Origin: Climacteris rufus
Taxonomy: Eukaryota > Chordata > Aves > Passeriformes > Climacteridae
Assembly (NCBI GenBank): GCA_013398175.1
Contig: VZRZ01004834.1
Coordinates: 838,074 to 902,073 of the forward strand
DNA length: 64,000 bases
Direction of reading: 5' to 3'
Below the pieces are notes generated by a model, which was not told where the DNA came from, made no database searches, and saw only the letters and a list, made by a program, of their open reading frames with translations. Made by a program: the position numbers and the translations under genes. Below, piece after piece: positions 13,001 to 26,920 of this stretch; position 1 is the first letter of the stretch, and each line of letters begins with the position of its first letter.

Positions 13001-14228
13001 ATAGAAACTAAAGGATCACAATTACTCATAGATGCCATAGTTTACAAACTAAGGCTTGCTTGTATGACCCTAAATGCTCTTTCTGTGTCTACTCTCAGCA
13101 GTCAGTAAGAAAAAGTCTCCCACTTTACGGATCACAAAATCCCTAATTTTATTATATTGCAATAGCTCTGAGCATTTGAGAATCTTTCTCTCATTCTTTT
13201 ATGTAACATGAAATTTGAACTACATCCTACTTTCTTTCCTAAATATGCACATATATTACTGTCTGTCTGTCAGCCACATCCATGTAGTCCTGGGCAGCAG
13301 AACTATTACAGTGCTTTGCAAAGAATTAGAAACATCTATAAAATCCCTGATACATGTTTATGTCAGGGTGAAATAAACACAAATCTGCTGTCACATTGCA
13401 CTCTCGATCTTCATGTTTCAGATGTAATTTCACTACAATTCTAAGAGCAGAGATTTCCAGGAAGTTAGGTAGTTGAAATGGGCATGTTTACAGAGGTGTG
13501 AATTGGCCCACTCACTTCCCCTTAATGTTACCAACTTAATGAGAAATGCCTAGGGAGATGAATGACAAAGAAATAAGCTTCCTCCCTTCTCTGAAACACA
13601 GCCATACTTGGCACCCTTCCATCTCCCTCAGCTTCAATCCAGCCAGCATGAGGCTGCCCACTTCCGATACTCCTGTTCTCAGGCTCACCCACATGCCCGT
13701 CCCACCAGCAGAACTAGGAAAGGAGGTTCAAAGAAACACAGAAACATGTTCCTCTGGGATGTGCACCAGGAAAACATGAAGAACCTCTCACTGCAGTACT
13801 CTGAAAAACCTTATCAAACCACCAGTTCCCCAGGGAGGGAAATGCAGGCGGGCACGTGAACGTGTACACAGACACATGCACATGCATTCTCTAGGACAGG
13901 CTTCTGATGACAAAAGCACAAATAGGAAGAGAGGCTTAAACACAGTAAGAGGAATGAACACCTTGGAGAAGAGAATGTCATTAACAGGTACTTCCAAAAT
14001 CCTTTTCACCATTTACCCTGCCATTCATATTTATAATTACCTTCCCTACATCTAGTACACCTTACGTCTTTGACACAAGCTCTTCTGATCTATGCCTTTC
14101 TTGACCAAAAAAACATTCTCACTACTTGTTTACACAAGTTATTAACTGGCTTCCTGAGAAAAGTTTTAAGCAACTGTTACTTTCTGCACTCCATCTTCCT
14201 AAAAAAACCTTATTAAATATATGGGATA
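7083..14228. other. Long non-coding stretch
   Basis: I found no supported gene or transposon in these 7 kb. Short open frames on both strands are AT-rich and lack domains. A 14-base string, tgagaacaagtgca, recurs near 12340 and 12527, which may be a small ancient duplication or chance. Isolated splice-like sites on the minus strand (7585-7630, 13516-13549) were considered and rejected as exons. The region is consistent with a large intron. Confidence 0.5.
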
Positions 14229-14245
14229 ATATATATATATATATA
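14229..14245. repeat. Short (AT)n tract
   Basis: A run of alternating A and T of about 17 bases followed by an A run. It is a simple sequence repeat only. Confidence 0.8.
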
Positions 14246-17200
14246 CAAAAAAAAATTTACTCTCGCTGAGGAAATCCGACAAGAATCATTCCAATAAACA
14301 CGAGATGACTGAAGGTCAAGTTACACACTAACTGTCCGCTCCTTTGTCCATCCAGTTCATAACCTCATCCTCCACAAGCCACTTCAGTGGTCTAATTTGA
14401 GCATATTCACTGTTATCTGACAATGTAACTACCCATTCGAGCTTCATTTCCTGTGGATCAGAGTTGTGCACATCTGCATACTCCCTACAACTTCCAAACA
14501 CTTCGGACTATTTCTACATTTGGCAAAAGAGTAACTACCAAAAATCCAGTTAATAAAATTTCAAGAAAAGAAATTTACATTTCTATTTGTATTCCAGTAT
14601 AGAGGTCTCACTGCAAATTTGTTATGAAGTGTAAGAGAGTCACACAGAATACATGACAAAAAACGTGTTGCCTCTGCTTCCAATAAAAGGTATCTGGTCT
14701 GAAGGAGCTCTTTAAGTGGCAGCAGCAAAACATCACTAAACCTCTTAAGGCACTCTGCATTCACTCACTTAAACAACAGCTGAAATGTACAACAGACTAT
14801 GTTTCTAATGAGCAGAAGTGGAGTGGCATTTCAGGGATGAGAGGAAAGCAGTTGGTAGTTACCATTTGTAAAACCAGACAAGGATAGGAGCTGGAGTTTT
14901 AAAGCAGAATATACACTGCTCTGAAAGCAGCCTATTTCCAGTTCCCCAGCAAAAACTCGGCAACTGTGAATTTCCCAGAAGGATGCTGTTTGCATTTAAA
15001 TAATATAGGACAACTCTTCATTCTCTATCTTCCCTCTGAGGGCCAGACTAATCTGCCTACTCTGAGAATTGAGACTTCTCTGAAGGAGTTCCGATCAGCA
15101 AGTCACGCTCCTGTTGCCTTGCATCCCTTTAAGAAGCCTATCTTTTCCCACATTGACTCTGCCTTCAATTATGCCAAACCAAGACTCCCCACTTCACACT
15201 CACACAGAATGAGTATAGGACCAGAGATGTGGAGTAACAGACTCTAAGCATGCACAACCATGAAACAGCTACTTATTTTCTGTGCTTCAGCTTCTACCTT
15301 GCACAACAAATTTTACAGGAATATTGTCAGTATTAGTCTATCTTAACAATTACAACTCAGATAATAAAAAGCTTTTAGGCAACTACACAAAGACTATTTT
15401 AAAACAAAAATATTTATTGAAGGTTTGCTTCCAACCGTGTCCCAGCAGCAGAGCACAATAAATTCGGATCCAAGTTAGGTTTATGGTAAGCTTTTGGGGT
15501 AAGCCTATTTTTAAGAAGAAAGTTCAGTACCAACAAGTCACCACTTGGTACATAACATGCTCTTTTATAAAGAGATATCACTATCACATGTGATGTAACA
15601 GCCAACTAGGGAAAGAAACAGCAGTCATTTGTGGGGACACTCAGGTTCAACCTGTGTATGACTGAAAAAAAACATGTTTTTTTGAAGATAGGGATGAAGA
15701 ATGCTTTGGGAAAAGAACCAATTGAAAAAGATACTATTTTCTTACGTTAATACCATTTATCAAACTTGTCAGGCAGTTGTATTCTTTTGAATGCAGAGGA
15801 AAAGCACTGTTACACTCATGCACTAATGAAAGGAGATTACATCCCTTACAATTCCTTATTGGTAACTGTCTAATGAACAACAATAGTAAGTCACAGTTTA
15901 AGGGCATTGGCTTCGCTGTGTGTTGGCTATTTGAGAAACAAAGAGGGTGTGTCTAGAAGAGGTTCAGTTCTGGGAAAGAAGTATAAAGGGGAAGTATGTA
16001 ATATTTAATTAAGAGTTTTCCATTCATCTTTTATTGATGATAGATACATATACAACTTGCTTAACTTAAGGAGTACTTTCAAGTTGATACAGATTACAAA
16101 GCAAGGCTTATTTTGGATAAAGCAGATACTGTGAAGACAGTATACAAATTCTTACACTGTTTATACTTCACCACTGATTGTTATCCTCTTGACTATTTAC
16201 TTGCTTTTCTTTTCTGGATCATCTGGCAACTTTTAGACTGATTCTGCCATTATCAGAGTTAGGGCTCCAAGACAATGTGATTTCCCAAGAGATCTGTGTA
16301 TTCACTCTGTATTTTAACCAGTTCAGTCCCCAGAAGGTGACTGGTCAGACCTGCTGTGGCTAAAACCAACGGTAAAGATGACATTTCTGTTGGCCTTTGT
16401 CCTCTCAAAGTAAAATAAACTGTATAGGTGTCACATATGAGTGTTTTTGGGTTTTATAAAGAATCATTTTTAAAATTAGTCATATCACAACAGGGAATAC
16501 TTCACTCTGTACTGCTTCAAAAAAGTTCTACAACTCTAACAGGCTTTCTAATAAGGCTTTCCTTTTTAGGGAATGTAGCTGGAAGAGGAAAACAGGTACA
16601 TTAGGCTTCAATGCACTGATTCAGCTGTAAAATAAAGCGTAAAAAAATACTTTCATTTTACATACATGTCACTCTATTAAAAGCCAACCCGGTAACAAAC
16701 TCAGCACTTGCTCCTACAGCCTTTTTATAGGGAGGCACTGAATTTTAAAATAGCAAAAAATGTGACACAGCATGGTGACAAGTACAAGATCCATGTCAGA
16801 CATAATGCCTACATGTTCAAATTCCTGTGTATCTGCCTTTATATAACGAAGTATATTACTAATTTAAGCACATATTCTTCCTGTTTGAGAGCATATTTCC
16901 AGATAGGGAGGAAAGCAGATCCAGGACAATGGAACCCGATAAACTGCAAAACAAACTCTGATTACCTGTCTAAATAAATTAAAATATCATCAAGACACTT
17001 CAAAAATACATCAAAGTACACAATATTTCAGTACAGTCATGAAAGAGTTGCTTAATAATAATCGAACACCATGATTCTTATGTTCATACCAGTAATTTAT
17101 ACACCATATTCAACAACTCCAGTTTAAAGGTGGTTCAGACCTCTTCCCCATCACAGTAACTCATCTCCCTTGAAAAAAACTGTTTGATGTGATCATTTTA

Positions 17201-17795
17201 GTTGACTAACACACACACCTGAGAAACTGTGCATGCTTATTTCAAATTAGGTCCTTTGAGCATTTTATTGGCTCCCAAATGTGCAGTATGGTCAGTAAGC
17301 AATATCTCACATCAAAAATTTAAATTTGGCTTTATTTTAATCATCAACCATTTCTGAAAGCTTTGGCATTTTATGCTGAATTCCTTCATGACCAACACTT
17401 TAAACTGCTATATCCAGACTTCAGATCCACCTCCTTTGTAAAGCTGCAAAATAGGGACAGTTTCAGAAAACTGGTGAAAAAAAGTGAAATGTAGACCTAT
17501 TAATTTAATTTTCATATACATCTTCCTGGTTTCCATGCTTTTATTTAACATTTTAAGACTGATGTACAGCTGAGTATTTCAAGATATTCATTCAAAAAAG
17601 TCACTGTCAAGCACTACTAGAACTTTCTGTTAGTTCGGAGTATGGGGTGTGTCTCAACTCAATGGGCAGATCTAACTTGAAGGGAGTCATCACTGAGTGG
17701 GACAGCTGCACTCCTGTTCCTCCTAATCTGCATAGTTAGAAGAAAGGATCTCTTATTCCAGGAAAATACCTCATGGATCCTAAAGGCACTTGGAT
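14246..17795. other. Non-coding stretch
   Basis: No gene or recognised repeat is seen. The longest open frames are under 95 codons with no domain signature. Confidence 0.5.
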
Positions 17796-18904
17796 TGGGT
17801 TTGCATGGCCAGGTTTTGGTAGGGGGGAACTCCAGGGGTGGCTTCTGTGAGAAGCTGCTGGAAGCTTTCTCCATGTCCAGCAGAGCCAATGCCAGCCAGC
17901 TCCAAGGTGGATGTGCCACTGGCCAAGGCTGAGCCCATCAGAAATGGTGGTAACATCTCTGTGATAACACATTTAAGAAGAAAAAAAACAGTTATTGCGC
18001 AGATGTAACTGTGGCCAGAAAACAGCAGAGTGAGAATGTGTGAGAGGAACAACTCTGCAGGCAGCAAGGTCAGTGGAAAACGAGGGAAGGAGCTGCTCCA
18101 GGCACTGTAGCAGAGATTCCCCTGCAACCCGTGGAGAGGCCGCTGTGCCCGTGCAGCCTGTGGAGGTCCCTGTGGATGCAGAGATCCATCTGCACCTGTG
18201 GAGGAGCTGCATACCAGAGCAGGTGGATGCTTAAGAAGAGGCTGTGACCCCATGGGAAGCCTGTGCTGGAACAGGCTCCTGGCAGGGACATGCATATCCG
18301 TGGAGAGAGGAACACAGTGGAGCAGCGTTCCTGGTATGACTTGTGATCCTGTGGGGAACCCGGCTGGAGCAGGCTGTTCTTTAAGGACTGCACCCCAAGG
18401 AGGAATGACCCATGATGCAGCAGTTCACAGAGAACTGCTGCCCGTGGGAAGGACTCACACGGAACAAGTTCATGGAGAATTATCTCCCATGGGAGGGATC
18501 CCACACTGGAACAGGGTAAGGACCCCTCTCCCTGAGCAGTGGCAGGGGTGAACCAGTGGCAGGGGTGAACACTGCTGAACTGACCTACCCCCAATTCCCT
18601 GTCTCCCTGTGCTACTGGCAGGGAAGAGGTAGAGCGGAGAAAGAGGGAGGGGTGGGGGATGGTTTTTTAAGGTCTGTTTTTACTTCTCATTTTCCTGCTC
18701 TAATTTTGTTAAATCCAATTAATATCTCTAATTAAAGTCTGTTTTGCCTGCGACAGTACTGTGAGTGATCCTTCTCAAGGACCTCATCTTGACCCATGAA
18801 CCCTTTGTTATATTTTCTCTCGCCTGTCCAGTTGCAGAAGGGAGTGAAGAGTGGCTTTCGTGGGTGCCTGGTGTTCAGTCAGGGTCGGGCCACTGCAGCA
18901 CCAC
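17796..18904 (+). mobile_element. Solo LTR, avian ERVL-type endogenous retrovirus
   Basis: About 1.1 kb with the layout of an avian ERVL-type LTR. It opens tgggtttgcatggccagg and continues through a ggcttctgtgagaagctgctgg block. A TATA-like atttaag lies near 17971, followed by a long GC-richer section with repeated ctg/gga units, an ATTAAA polyadenylation signal at 18731-18736, and a 3' part reading gtgggtgcctggtgttcagtc ahead of the end near ccactgca. A truncated copy of the same family lies at 43787. No gag, pol or env sequence and no second adjacent LTR is seen, so this is best read as a solo LTR left by recombination. The exact 3' end and any target-site duplication could not be fixed. 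The large minus-strand frames inside it (171 and 174 codons) are non-coding artefacts of the GC-rich section. Family naming is from memory of avian repeats, not from a search. Confidence 0.75.
18537..18570. repeat. 17-bp perfect tandem duplication within the LTR
   Basis: The unit cagtggcaggggtgaac occurs twice back to back (18537-18553 and 18554-18570). The aligned part of the other LTR copy in this window does not show it, so it probably arose in this copy or subfamily. Confidence 0.9.
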
Positions 18905-21900
18905 ACACAAGCTCTGCAATTCCAACTGACAGCGGGGGAAGTGGGCTGTGCTCCTCACCAAGGCAAGAGGACGAAGGTATAGTTCTTCTCCCAAGATTTA
19001 CTCATCTACAGTGTAAAGGCAACAGATTTCCACAATGGATGAGGAAAAAGGTAGTATTGTTGCTTAAAAAGAGATTAGTGATATTATCATTCAGCTGTGG
19101 TATATTGGATTGTCATTTACACGAGAACTGTGATACGACTGAAACTTTGTTACAGTGTGCACAGACGACAGCCACAACAGATAAGTCGAAATCAAGGATT
19201 GAAGTGAGACAAACTAGACGACACCTAGGCACTAGAAACAGCATTAGCTGGATCAGCAACAACAGGGAGGCAAGTCATTAGTGTATACTCTATATACATG
19301 CAGCTCCCAGGCACATCCTGCAGTAAAGCTGGAGTGCAGAAATGCCAAGCGCCAGTATCAGCCAGAAAAGGGATCACAAAAGAGGATCTTTAAAAACACT
19401 GACGAAAGCCATTCACTGAATTACAAAATGTTCAAAGATCTCTATTTGTTTATTCACTTATTTTCTGAAGCACAGGTCAAATACAAGAATCTTATGTTTG
19501 GGTAACATCCCTCTGCCTGAGAATACTTGGAAGACCAGAGAGCAAGACCTCAGGCAATTTCCAAGCTCTTCCTGCATTCAAACCCCTCTTCTTGCTTGCC
19601 TGTAAGAGTAACCTCTCAGACCGATTAGATGCTCACTCAGCCACCATAACACCCTCAAAATAAAAGGCTGGTTCCCTCTCTCCCTTCTACTTGCACAGCC
19701 TCTTAAAAAACAGCTGCTCTTGCAGCCATCTTGGCCTCCTCTTCCACCCTGAAGAATAGTTCTGCTACCTTTAGCTGTGAACATGCCTTCATAACACGTC
19801 CCAATCTTTCCCGTCCTTGCCATCCCAGCTCGCCAGTCTTCATGAATCTCTCTAACCAGACACCAGCTGAACTTTAGCCATGGAACTGGCTGCTCGTTCA
19901 GTGCCTTTAGATAGGAAACATGACAAATGGGAGGTGCCCTGATAAGGGAAGACATTCCTACTACTTACACAATCACTCAAACCCATCCCAGTCAGTGCTT
20001 CCAGCTGCAAGTTGTTGTGATCAAGAGTCATGTGTCTGATGATGTTGTCATTCATCTTTCTGATTTAACAATAGGCATCTCTCTGAGATTATTTAAATTG
20101 ATATTTAGATCATGGAAAGAGCATATGTTCTTTCTCCATACTTTTAAAAAATTCTAATCTGGGAAAAAAGAAAAAGGTTTTCTCTCAAGTCCAGTTACAA
20201 GTATTTCCATATGGAAACACACATTTTGAGTTAAAACCCTGTGCACTCTCCTCAAGTACTTCTTCACATGAGAGAGAATGGAAAAATGTAATTATTCAGT
20301 AGTTTGAAGAGTAGGCTGAAGTAAATACAACAATATTACGACTAAAAAAGCACATTAATTAGGACTCTAGAATCCATCATTCTTTGAAATGACTCTGTTG
20401 CACTCTATGTGTAGAAAATAATAAAGGGAGGGTTAAAGTCTCTACTTAAAACTATGTGGTAACAGAGGCACATATACGTGGAATTATTTACCACATGTGA
20501 CATATTCATTATCTCAGTCCCAGTTAATACAATATCCCTAACTGAAACTTTTACTTGAGATACTTGAAATACAGTTTCATAGACGGAAAACAGCCTTCCA
20601 AGGTATACTAATTCATTGGATTATAATACACTTTGTGAAGCATAGGAAAAAAGGCATTAACCAATGTCTTATGAAAATTCATATACAGCTAAAATCTAGA
20701 AGTCAGAGCATATGAATATAAGTGCATGCCTTCCCACTACAAGGCACATCAAACAAGACTTCATTTTTCTGTTCTAAACTGCTTACCTACAGTTCTTTCT
20801 GAAGAAGCAGCTCCTTAAATGAGTAGGATCACTGAATTTTTGAGACATCATTGAATAGAACAAACTTATTTCTAGTAACACTGTATAAATTAGAGGAAAA
20901 AGAAAATCTTATTTTTTCCATGAAAAAATAATTCTCATGATCTTTCTGTACTTTCAGAGGGACTTATGTGTCTCCCAATAGGAGCATAAAGCCGGACTAA
21001 TAAAACCAAGTTACAGGAACCTCTAGCAGAGTCATTTTTTCTTAACTTTTAAACACAGGCAACTTCATTATAGACTTCCACCACACGCTGAAGTGTGCTC
21101 ACACTGCTTGTTACAGGATCACTCTACTGTTTTATGGCTGCAGCTGACTTTGAATGTCTGCTCTGGTTACCCAGTCAGTCCCAGGGGCTTCCATTCGTCA
21201 GAGGAAACATCTCCAAGGTTAAGCAAAGGGTAGTCATGAATTACACACAATCAGATGGGTGAAACACGCAGTTCACATCCCAATATGTAGTTCAAATGTA
21301 CTTTCCACTCACAGAGAAACAAAACTAGGTCACTTTCACTGCTTTGTGGAATTTTTAATTTACTAAGCATAAGCAAGTTCAGCTTTCTTGCCCAACAAAA
21401 AAACTCCACCACCAAGAAATATATCTGGGAAAGTACTATGAACTCACAAGATGCTTAAGTGAGAGACCATCTTATGACAACTCAAGGTACCAAACCAAAT
21501 GGTTTTGCGTGACTCCCTTGCCCCCTTCAAAATATACTCTATTTGTAAGCTTTCCTTTTGGGGAGGCTCTTATTTTTGCTTCCTAACTTCCTGACTAATT
21601 CCAAAGAGTGGCTCCTCATGAAATAGTTGAGAAAAATTGAGAAATTCCGTCATAACCTAAAATTGAGTGTCAAATAGAATAGCAGGGGAAAAATAATTTA
21701 GTACTTAGCTACCAAATATGCTAGCCTTGAGATAAGAAGACACCATCAGCATGTTAACAATGTACCAAAAGTTACAGTATATCCAAATTTAAAGCATCTG
21801 TTCAGAGAAACAAGTCAGAACCACAATTTAGATTAGGTCTTTTGAAGTATTTGCACTCATCTGCCAATTATGCTAAATTTAGTAGTTTTAACTTAGTTAT

Positions 21901-24483
21901 TCACAAGAATCAATACTATATATTTCAAAGCAACTGTGGAGCTTTGTGTAATGAAGCATCAGTTAAGTAACAACTGCAGCAAAAAATGAAGTGTAGGTAA
22001 CGAAAAGAATGTAGTCAGAACAACACAATTCTTACGAGTATGGTATCACACAGTCTGCTATAAACCACTTTGAGCATTTATTTCTGCTGAGGGGATAAAC
22101 ACAGGTACTCAAATCTGCAATGAAATTCCACAATATCCAATTGTGGTACCCCACGTTTTCCTACAAGCATGTAAAACTACAGAGGCTCCATTCTGCCGAC
22201 CTACAGACACCTCAAGTAATAGCTGGTACTGCAAAAACGTTATAGCTAGTAATTCTGAAATGCACACAAGCCAAAAGCATCCCAGGCTGTCAACAAATCA
22301 CACTCTTTCAATTACCACCTAGCTACATATCTCAGCTGTTCCACTATTTTAACATCATCATTAACTATCTGGGACAGTATAAATGGAACATTAAAACTAA
22401 AAAATGCAGAGACATCTAAGAAAGCAAAACCACATTATTTACACAGTACAAACAGTACTCATGAATTTTTAAAAAACCTGTAAGGAAATTAGTGATTTAC
22501 ACTTAATAAGTATGGAAATAATGTCTGCACCTTGGGAAACTTGAGGCATCTGGTAAAAGATAAATAACGTGTGAAGGAATATACCTAACATATCAAAGAC
22601 ATGAAGTTTAAAAATTTGAGATCTGTTAGCAAACCACAGGACTGATCCTAATTGCAAGTTCTAGCCAGGCAAAATACAAAATGATAAATGTTTAGGGCTT
22701 AGTTAAAAATAATACCAATACAGTTTACATCAATTTGATACTAAAACAGGAGTGACTAAAATAATCTAACAGATTCACCTGTAGTGTCCTTCCAACACCA
22801 ATGCAGTAGATCTCTTCCTCTTCTAGCAATGACAGAAACAGATGATAAAGCCATGCTAATTATATGCTTTGCTCTGATGACAGGAATGGAGTCAGATGGC
22901 TTCTGTCATGATTCTGGTTACAAGTACATCTCTGCTCTTCCTCTGGATGACAGTGTTCTCATTTAGTGCGTAACAACAATCACACCAACTACCTCGGACT
23001 CAATTTTCAAACTGTTTTTGCTATGAGGTTATTTAGGACGTAGGATTTTTTTCTTCTCCCCTCAAATGAACGTCACTTTAAATATTGTCCACGTGACCTC
23101 ACAGACACTTTAAGTACAGACGCAATATTGGCTCTGAACAGGCAGCTGAATATGTTCAGACTTGGACAAGCTGACATACAATCAACTTATTAGACAATAT
23201 AAATTTCTATAGTGTTAAAATTAGGACATTTTCACTTACAGGACTACAAAATTGTTCTAATAAATTAAATATAGTGGTTTTGCCAATAATGTGATATACA
23301 GCTTACCAAATTTTATCTGTTCAGTATATCACAAAAGTATCAATAAAGACTGACATTCAAGAATTGAAGATACAATAATTTATTAAGCCAAGCCATTCCT
23401 TTAGGACAGTCTGTTCTGGCTTTAGAGTTCAATTTCTTTAGAAAATTAAATAAACTGGCTGGCAGACTTTATTTGCTTACATGATTCAGGCTATTATTTC
23501 AAACAAGGTGAACGAACCCAAAGAACTATTTATTCTTCCTCATCTCATACCATCATTAACAAACTGATGTGCAAGTAAAATTCAGGTCCTGACCAGTGAA
23601 CTTTTATGACAATTTTACTCATCTTCCCTTAAAACCAAATGAACAATGAGTCATATATACAGTCCAGTTATAATCTCAAGCAACATCTATACCACAGAAA
23701 GCTGGAACAGTTCTAATCCAAAACTGTTTTAAAGATTATATAAGTGTACTATGTCTTTCTTTAACAGGACAAAATAATGCCAAGAGCACTGCAGTCTCAC
23801 TAGTCTAATAACACTCTTTCAAGCACAATTTTGGGGAATAATAATACTCAGACCTCCACTAATGTTTCTCAGTCATTAGTGTTTCTAAGGGTACTCACTA
23901 AACCCAAAACCAACCTGAAGATAAGGATAATTATGACTAACCTCTGTCTGCCCCCATTTCTACCTTGAAACTCTTTTAGCATCCCTGTCCTACTACTGCA
24001 AATATTTTTCTTTGATATACATTTACATCTGGGGAAATCAGAAGCAGGAAAATTTACCTACTGTACCACTGCACTGACTGCTACCAACTGTACAGAACTT
24101 TATAGAAATTTCCTGTAGTCTTCTCTTCAGTGGGACAGACATTCAAATTACTATATCTGGGTGACTAGTTAAGACTATAAGAAATTTGAATTTCCAGAAA
24201 TCTGAAGAAGCCAAATACCTATGCTGCCAGACTCCATTCCAAACGAAGGCACATACTAATTTTTGCATTGTGCCACCTCAGAGACTTTTCAGCACCCAGC
24301 CTCTGTTCTGAACACCAATCCCTCCCAAACTGGCCCTGAAAATACTGCATCACAGTACCAATATGATATAAATTATCATCCTGCCAAGAGTTAAATAAAA
24401 GTCAAACAAAATGGTAACATCAGAAATTCAGTTCTCTAACCTAACCTCATGTTTTACCAAGAAAAGAAGTAAGATTACCAACC
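18905..24483. other. Long non-coding stretch
   Basis: Following the LTR there is no recognisable retroviral interior. One plus-strand frame of 161 codons (18796-19281) starts inside the LTR end and runs out of it. Its composition and lack of domain features argue against a gene. The rest is AT-rich and has no recognised repeat. A weak mini-exon candidate at 22779-22822 (minus) is discussed as a finding. Confidence 0.5.
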
Positions 24484-24611
24484 CTGGAGATATTTTAAAG
24501 ATGTGCAGATGTGTTATTTAGGGACATGGTTTAATGATAAACTTGGCAGTGATGGGTTTGCAGTTGGACTCCATGATCTTTAAAGTCTCTTCTAACCTAC
24601 ATGATTCTATG
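24484..24611 (+). mobile_element. CR1 LINE, extreme 3' fragment
   Basis: About 128 bases match the last part of avian CR1: tatttagggacatggtttaa, a cttggcagtgatgggtt block, gttggactccatgatctt, tctaacctacatgattctatg. It is heavily 5'-truncated and ends on the characteristic attctatg. Confidence 0.85.
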
Positions 24612-26920
24612 TTTCCAAGATTTACTTGATTTCCAGTTGATCAATCATGGAACTTTGGTTTGAAAAATAGTGCCCTCAAGAACAGGATCCATCTCTCAAA
24701 TGATGTTTTTTCCCCTAAAAAAAAATCACTTTGCACAACATATGGTTCTGTTTTTAGCTCAGATAACTGCTATGGCCTTTGAGATAAGCAGAAATGTCTT
24801 ACTATTTGTCCCAGTAAAAGTCATGCCAGGATTATATAGAGACACATACAACCAATTATTTCTTGGATATAAAACTCTCAAGCCAACAGGAAGGCCAGAA
24901 ATATAAACCAAAAAACACCACTGCCCAACGCCCTACCAAGCTGCAATTCTTGTTAGTCAGTGCTATTCCAATATTTCACTCATCAGTATTCCTCCTTCTC
25001 AAATTTTTATAATTATAGTCATCATCTGAAGGAAGGTTTGAAAAATTCACTAAAGGGAAACAGAGAAACATTCTCTGGAGAGCTCAATGCCCACATAACA
25101 ACCTTGGTGAATTTCGTATTTTAATTAGCGGAAAATTCTAGATATTTTAGCTGTGTGGTTGCATAATGGAAGGCAACTGAAGTGATGCACCACCACTTCT
25201 CCAAGCGTGCATTTACCTTGGGTACTGCCTACTGCATTCAGAGCCTTAACATAATGGTATCTGCAAGGCTCTGCTCAGGATCAACATTACAGCCCAGAGC
25301 TCTGCTGACAGCGGTGTCTTGATCAAATTCATGTTGATATTAAATTAGTTTAGTTTAGAAGAGCTAAAAGCCGTTGTACAGGAAGGTAAAATGCTCTAAT
25401 AGTGCATAGTTCCTAGTCTCACTTCCTTCTCCCCACAGAAATAAACAGAAGAGATCAAAATGAAAGTTATAGAAAGGGCTACGCTACACAGTAAATGCTT
25501 GCTTTCTCCTCCAGCCTGGGAAGTAGAAAGCACCTTTTTTTGAGCAGTGAAACTGGTCAGAACTTCAGACATTTGTAACAAAACCTGTTAAGAGAAACTA
25601 ATCCCTCACGAGGATGAAGTGGCACAATGCACTGATCAAAATCAGAAGCAGCTTCTCCTTCCTGGCAGTAGCAGTGATGGATAGTGATGCGTTTCTCAGT
25701 AAGGCAGAAGAAACTTACGAAACCTTCTTGGCTGAGTTTCCTAAAGTCTTGATTAAAGGTCTATGAGAAATGATATTCAGTATGAATTTTATTCGGTTAG
25801 TTTTCCTCTAGCTAAAGTTTGTTCTTGTGATTTAAATTTTTATAGGGGAAATGCTGACAATAACACCTAAGTTACAGTATCATAATTAGAAATGTTTTAC
25901 TTAAATCAGGCAGATGAGTTATAGCACAACTATGATTTTGACTTTTTGTTTCAATTCTGTGATAAGTATAATAAAACTAGCAGAGTTTGTTGAAAAACTT
26001 TTTCACAGAAATTAAATTTCTCAAGTACATTATGTTTGCAAACACAAGAACAACTTAATATATCCAAACCTGTGATTTTTACTACCACTTCCTGCTCCAC
26101 CATTAGCTAACTCCTTTCCAGCTGTGCTTGCAGTTTACCTTTTGACATGAAACTCTTGTTTGACTTAGTGTGCATTTAAAAGACTGGTCAGCACCTCGCT
26201 TTGTTCAAGCAAGCATGCCCACTCAAAAATTAAACTTTACCAGTGTAACTATTCAGTTACAGGTACTGGCATAGTTGTAGCTCTGTTTGAAGAAGCCTTC
26301 CTTACTTTTCTACTCATGTAAATATAAAATGGGAAATGCTCCTATTCATTTAGATAGTACATCTACACTTCAGTTTGGACTGACTGTTGCAGCACAGGCA
26401 TGTGCTGGACAAAGCACTTTGCACAGACAACTCTGAAATATCTTGATGTTCCAGACTCAAGCTTGCTTTTCTTAACAGTGAAAGAGATTCCAATTTTATA
26501 TACCCAATCACGTGTTCAAAGCAAAGGCATCTACTTCAGAAACTGCTGAAGCAGGGCCCCCATCTCTGTCCTCCTCAGGGAAAGACACATGCCCAGCTCT
26601 GTGCCAAAGGCTGCTTCTCCGGCTTGAGGCCCATGGACACAACCTATGCTCGACTTCATAAAACAAACAACTCCCTGAGAAAACATGCACTTGCACTCTT
26701 TGTCAAGTATCTGTTTTGATCTGTCACTGTAAAAGCCAACCTCAGTACATTGCCTAATGCATTTACACAAATATTTTTCATTAGCAGTTCTGTTTAAAGA
26801 TGGGTTTACACCCAGGGATGAAATCCTATTCGGGTACGAACTGCAGATAGTCTGAGCAGAAGCAAAGGTCTCTGGAAGGGCTTCCAGGCCTGTGCTGATG
26901 TGTCACAAACTCATCATCAG
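24612..26920. other. Non-coding stretch upstream of the island
   Basis: No gene or recognised repeat. It lies on the downstream (intronic) side of the minus-strand first exon. Splice-like sites at 25719-25760 (minus) bracket a 42-nt open frame but do not fit the phase of the preferred first exon. Confidence 0.45.

Noticed and set aside
13516..13549. 34-nt minus-strand segment with a good acceptor and GTGAGT donor
   Set aside because: Very short, only one frame open, and no link to any other exon; likely a chance pair of splice-like sites.
17780..18594. 171- and 174-codon minus-strand frames near 18 kb
   Set aside because: They lie within the ERVL-type LTR and read it backwards in different frames; LTRs of this type do not encode such proteins.
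18796..19281. 161-codon plus-strand frame
   Set aside because: It begins in the 3' end of the LTR and runs into flanking DNA. It has no domain, no conserved motif and no splice context that I could see.
25719..25760. 42-nt minus-strand segment with acceptor and donor
   Set aside because: It is bracketed by fair splice signals and open in two frames, but neither fits the phase-1 donor of the preferred first exon, and segments this short arise by chance.
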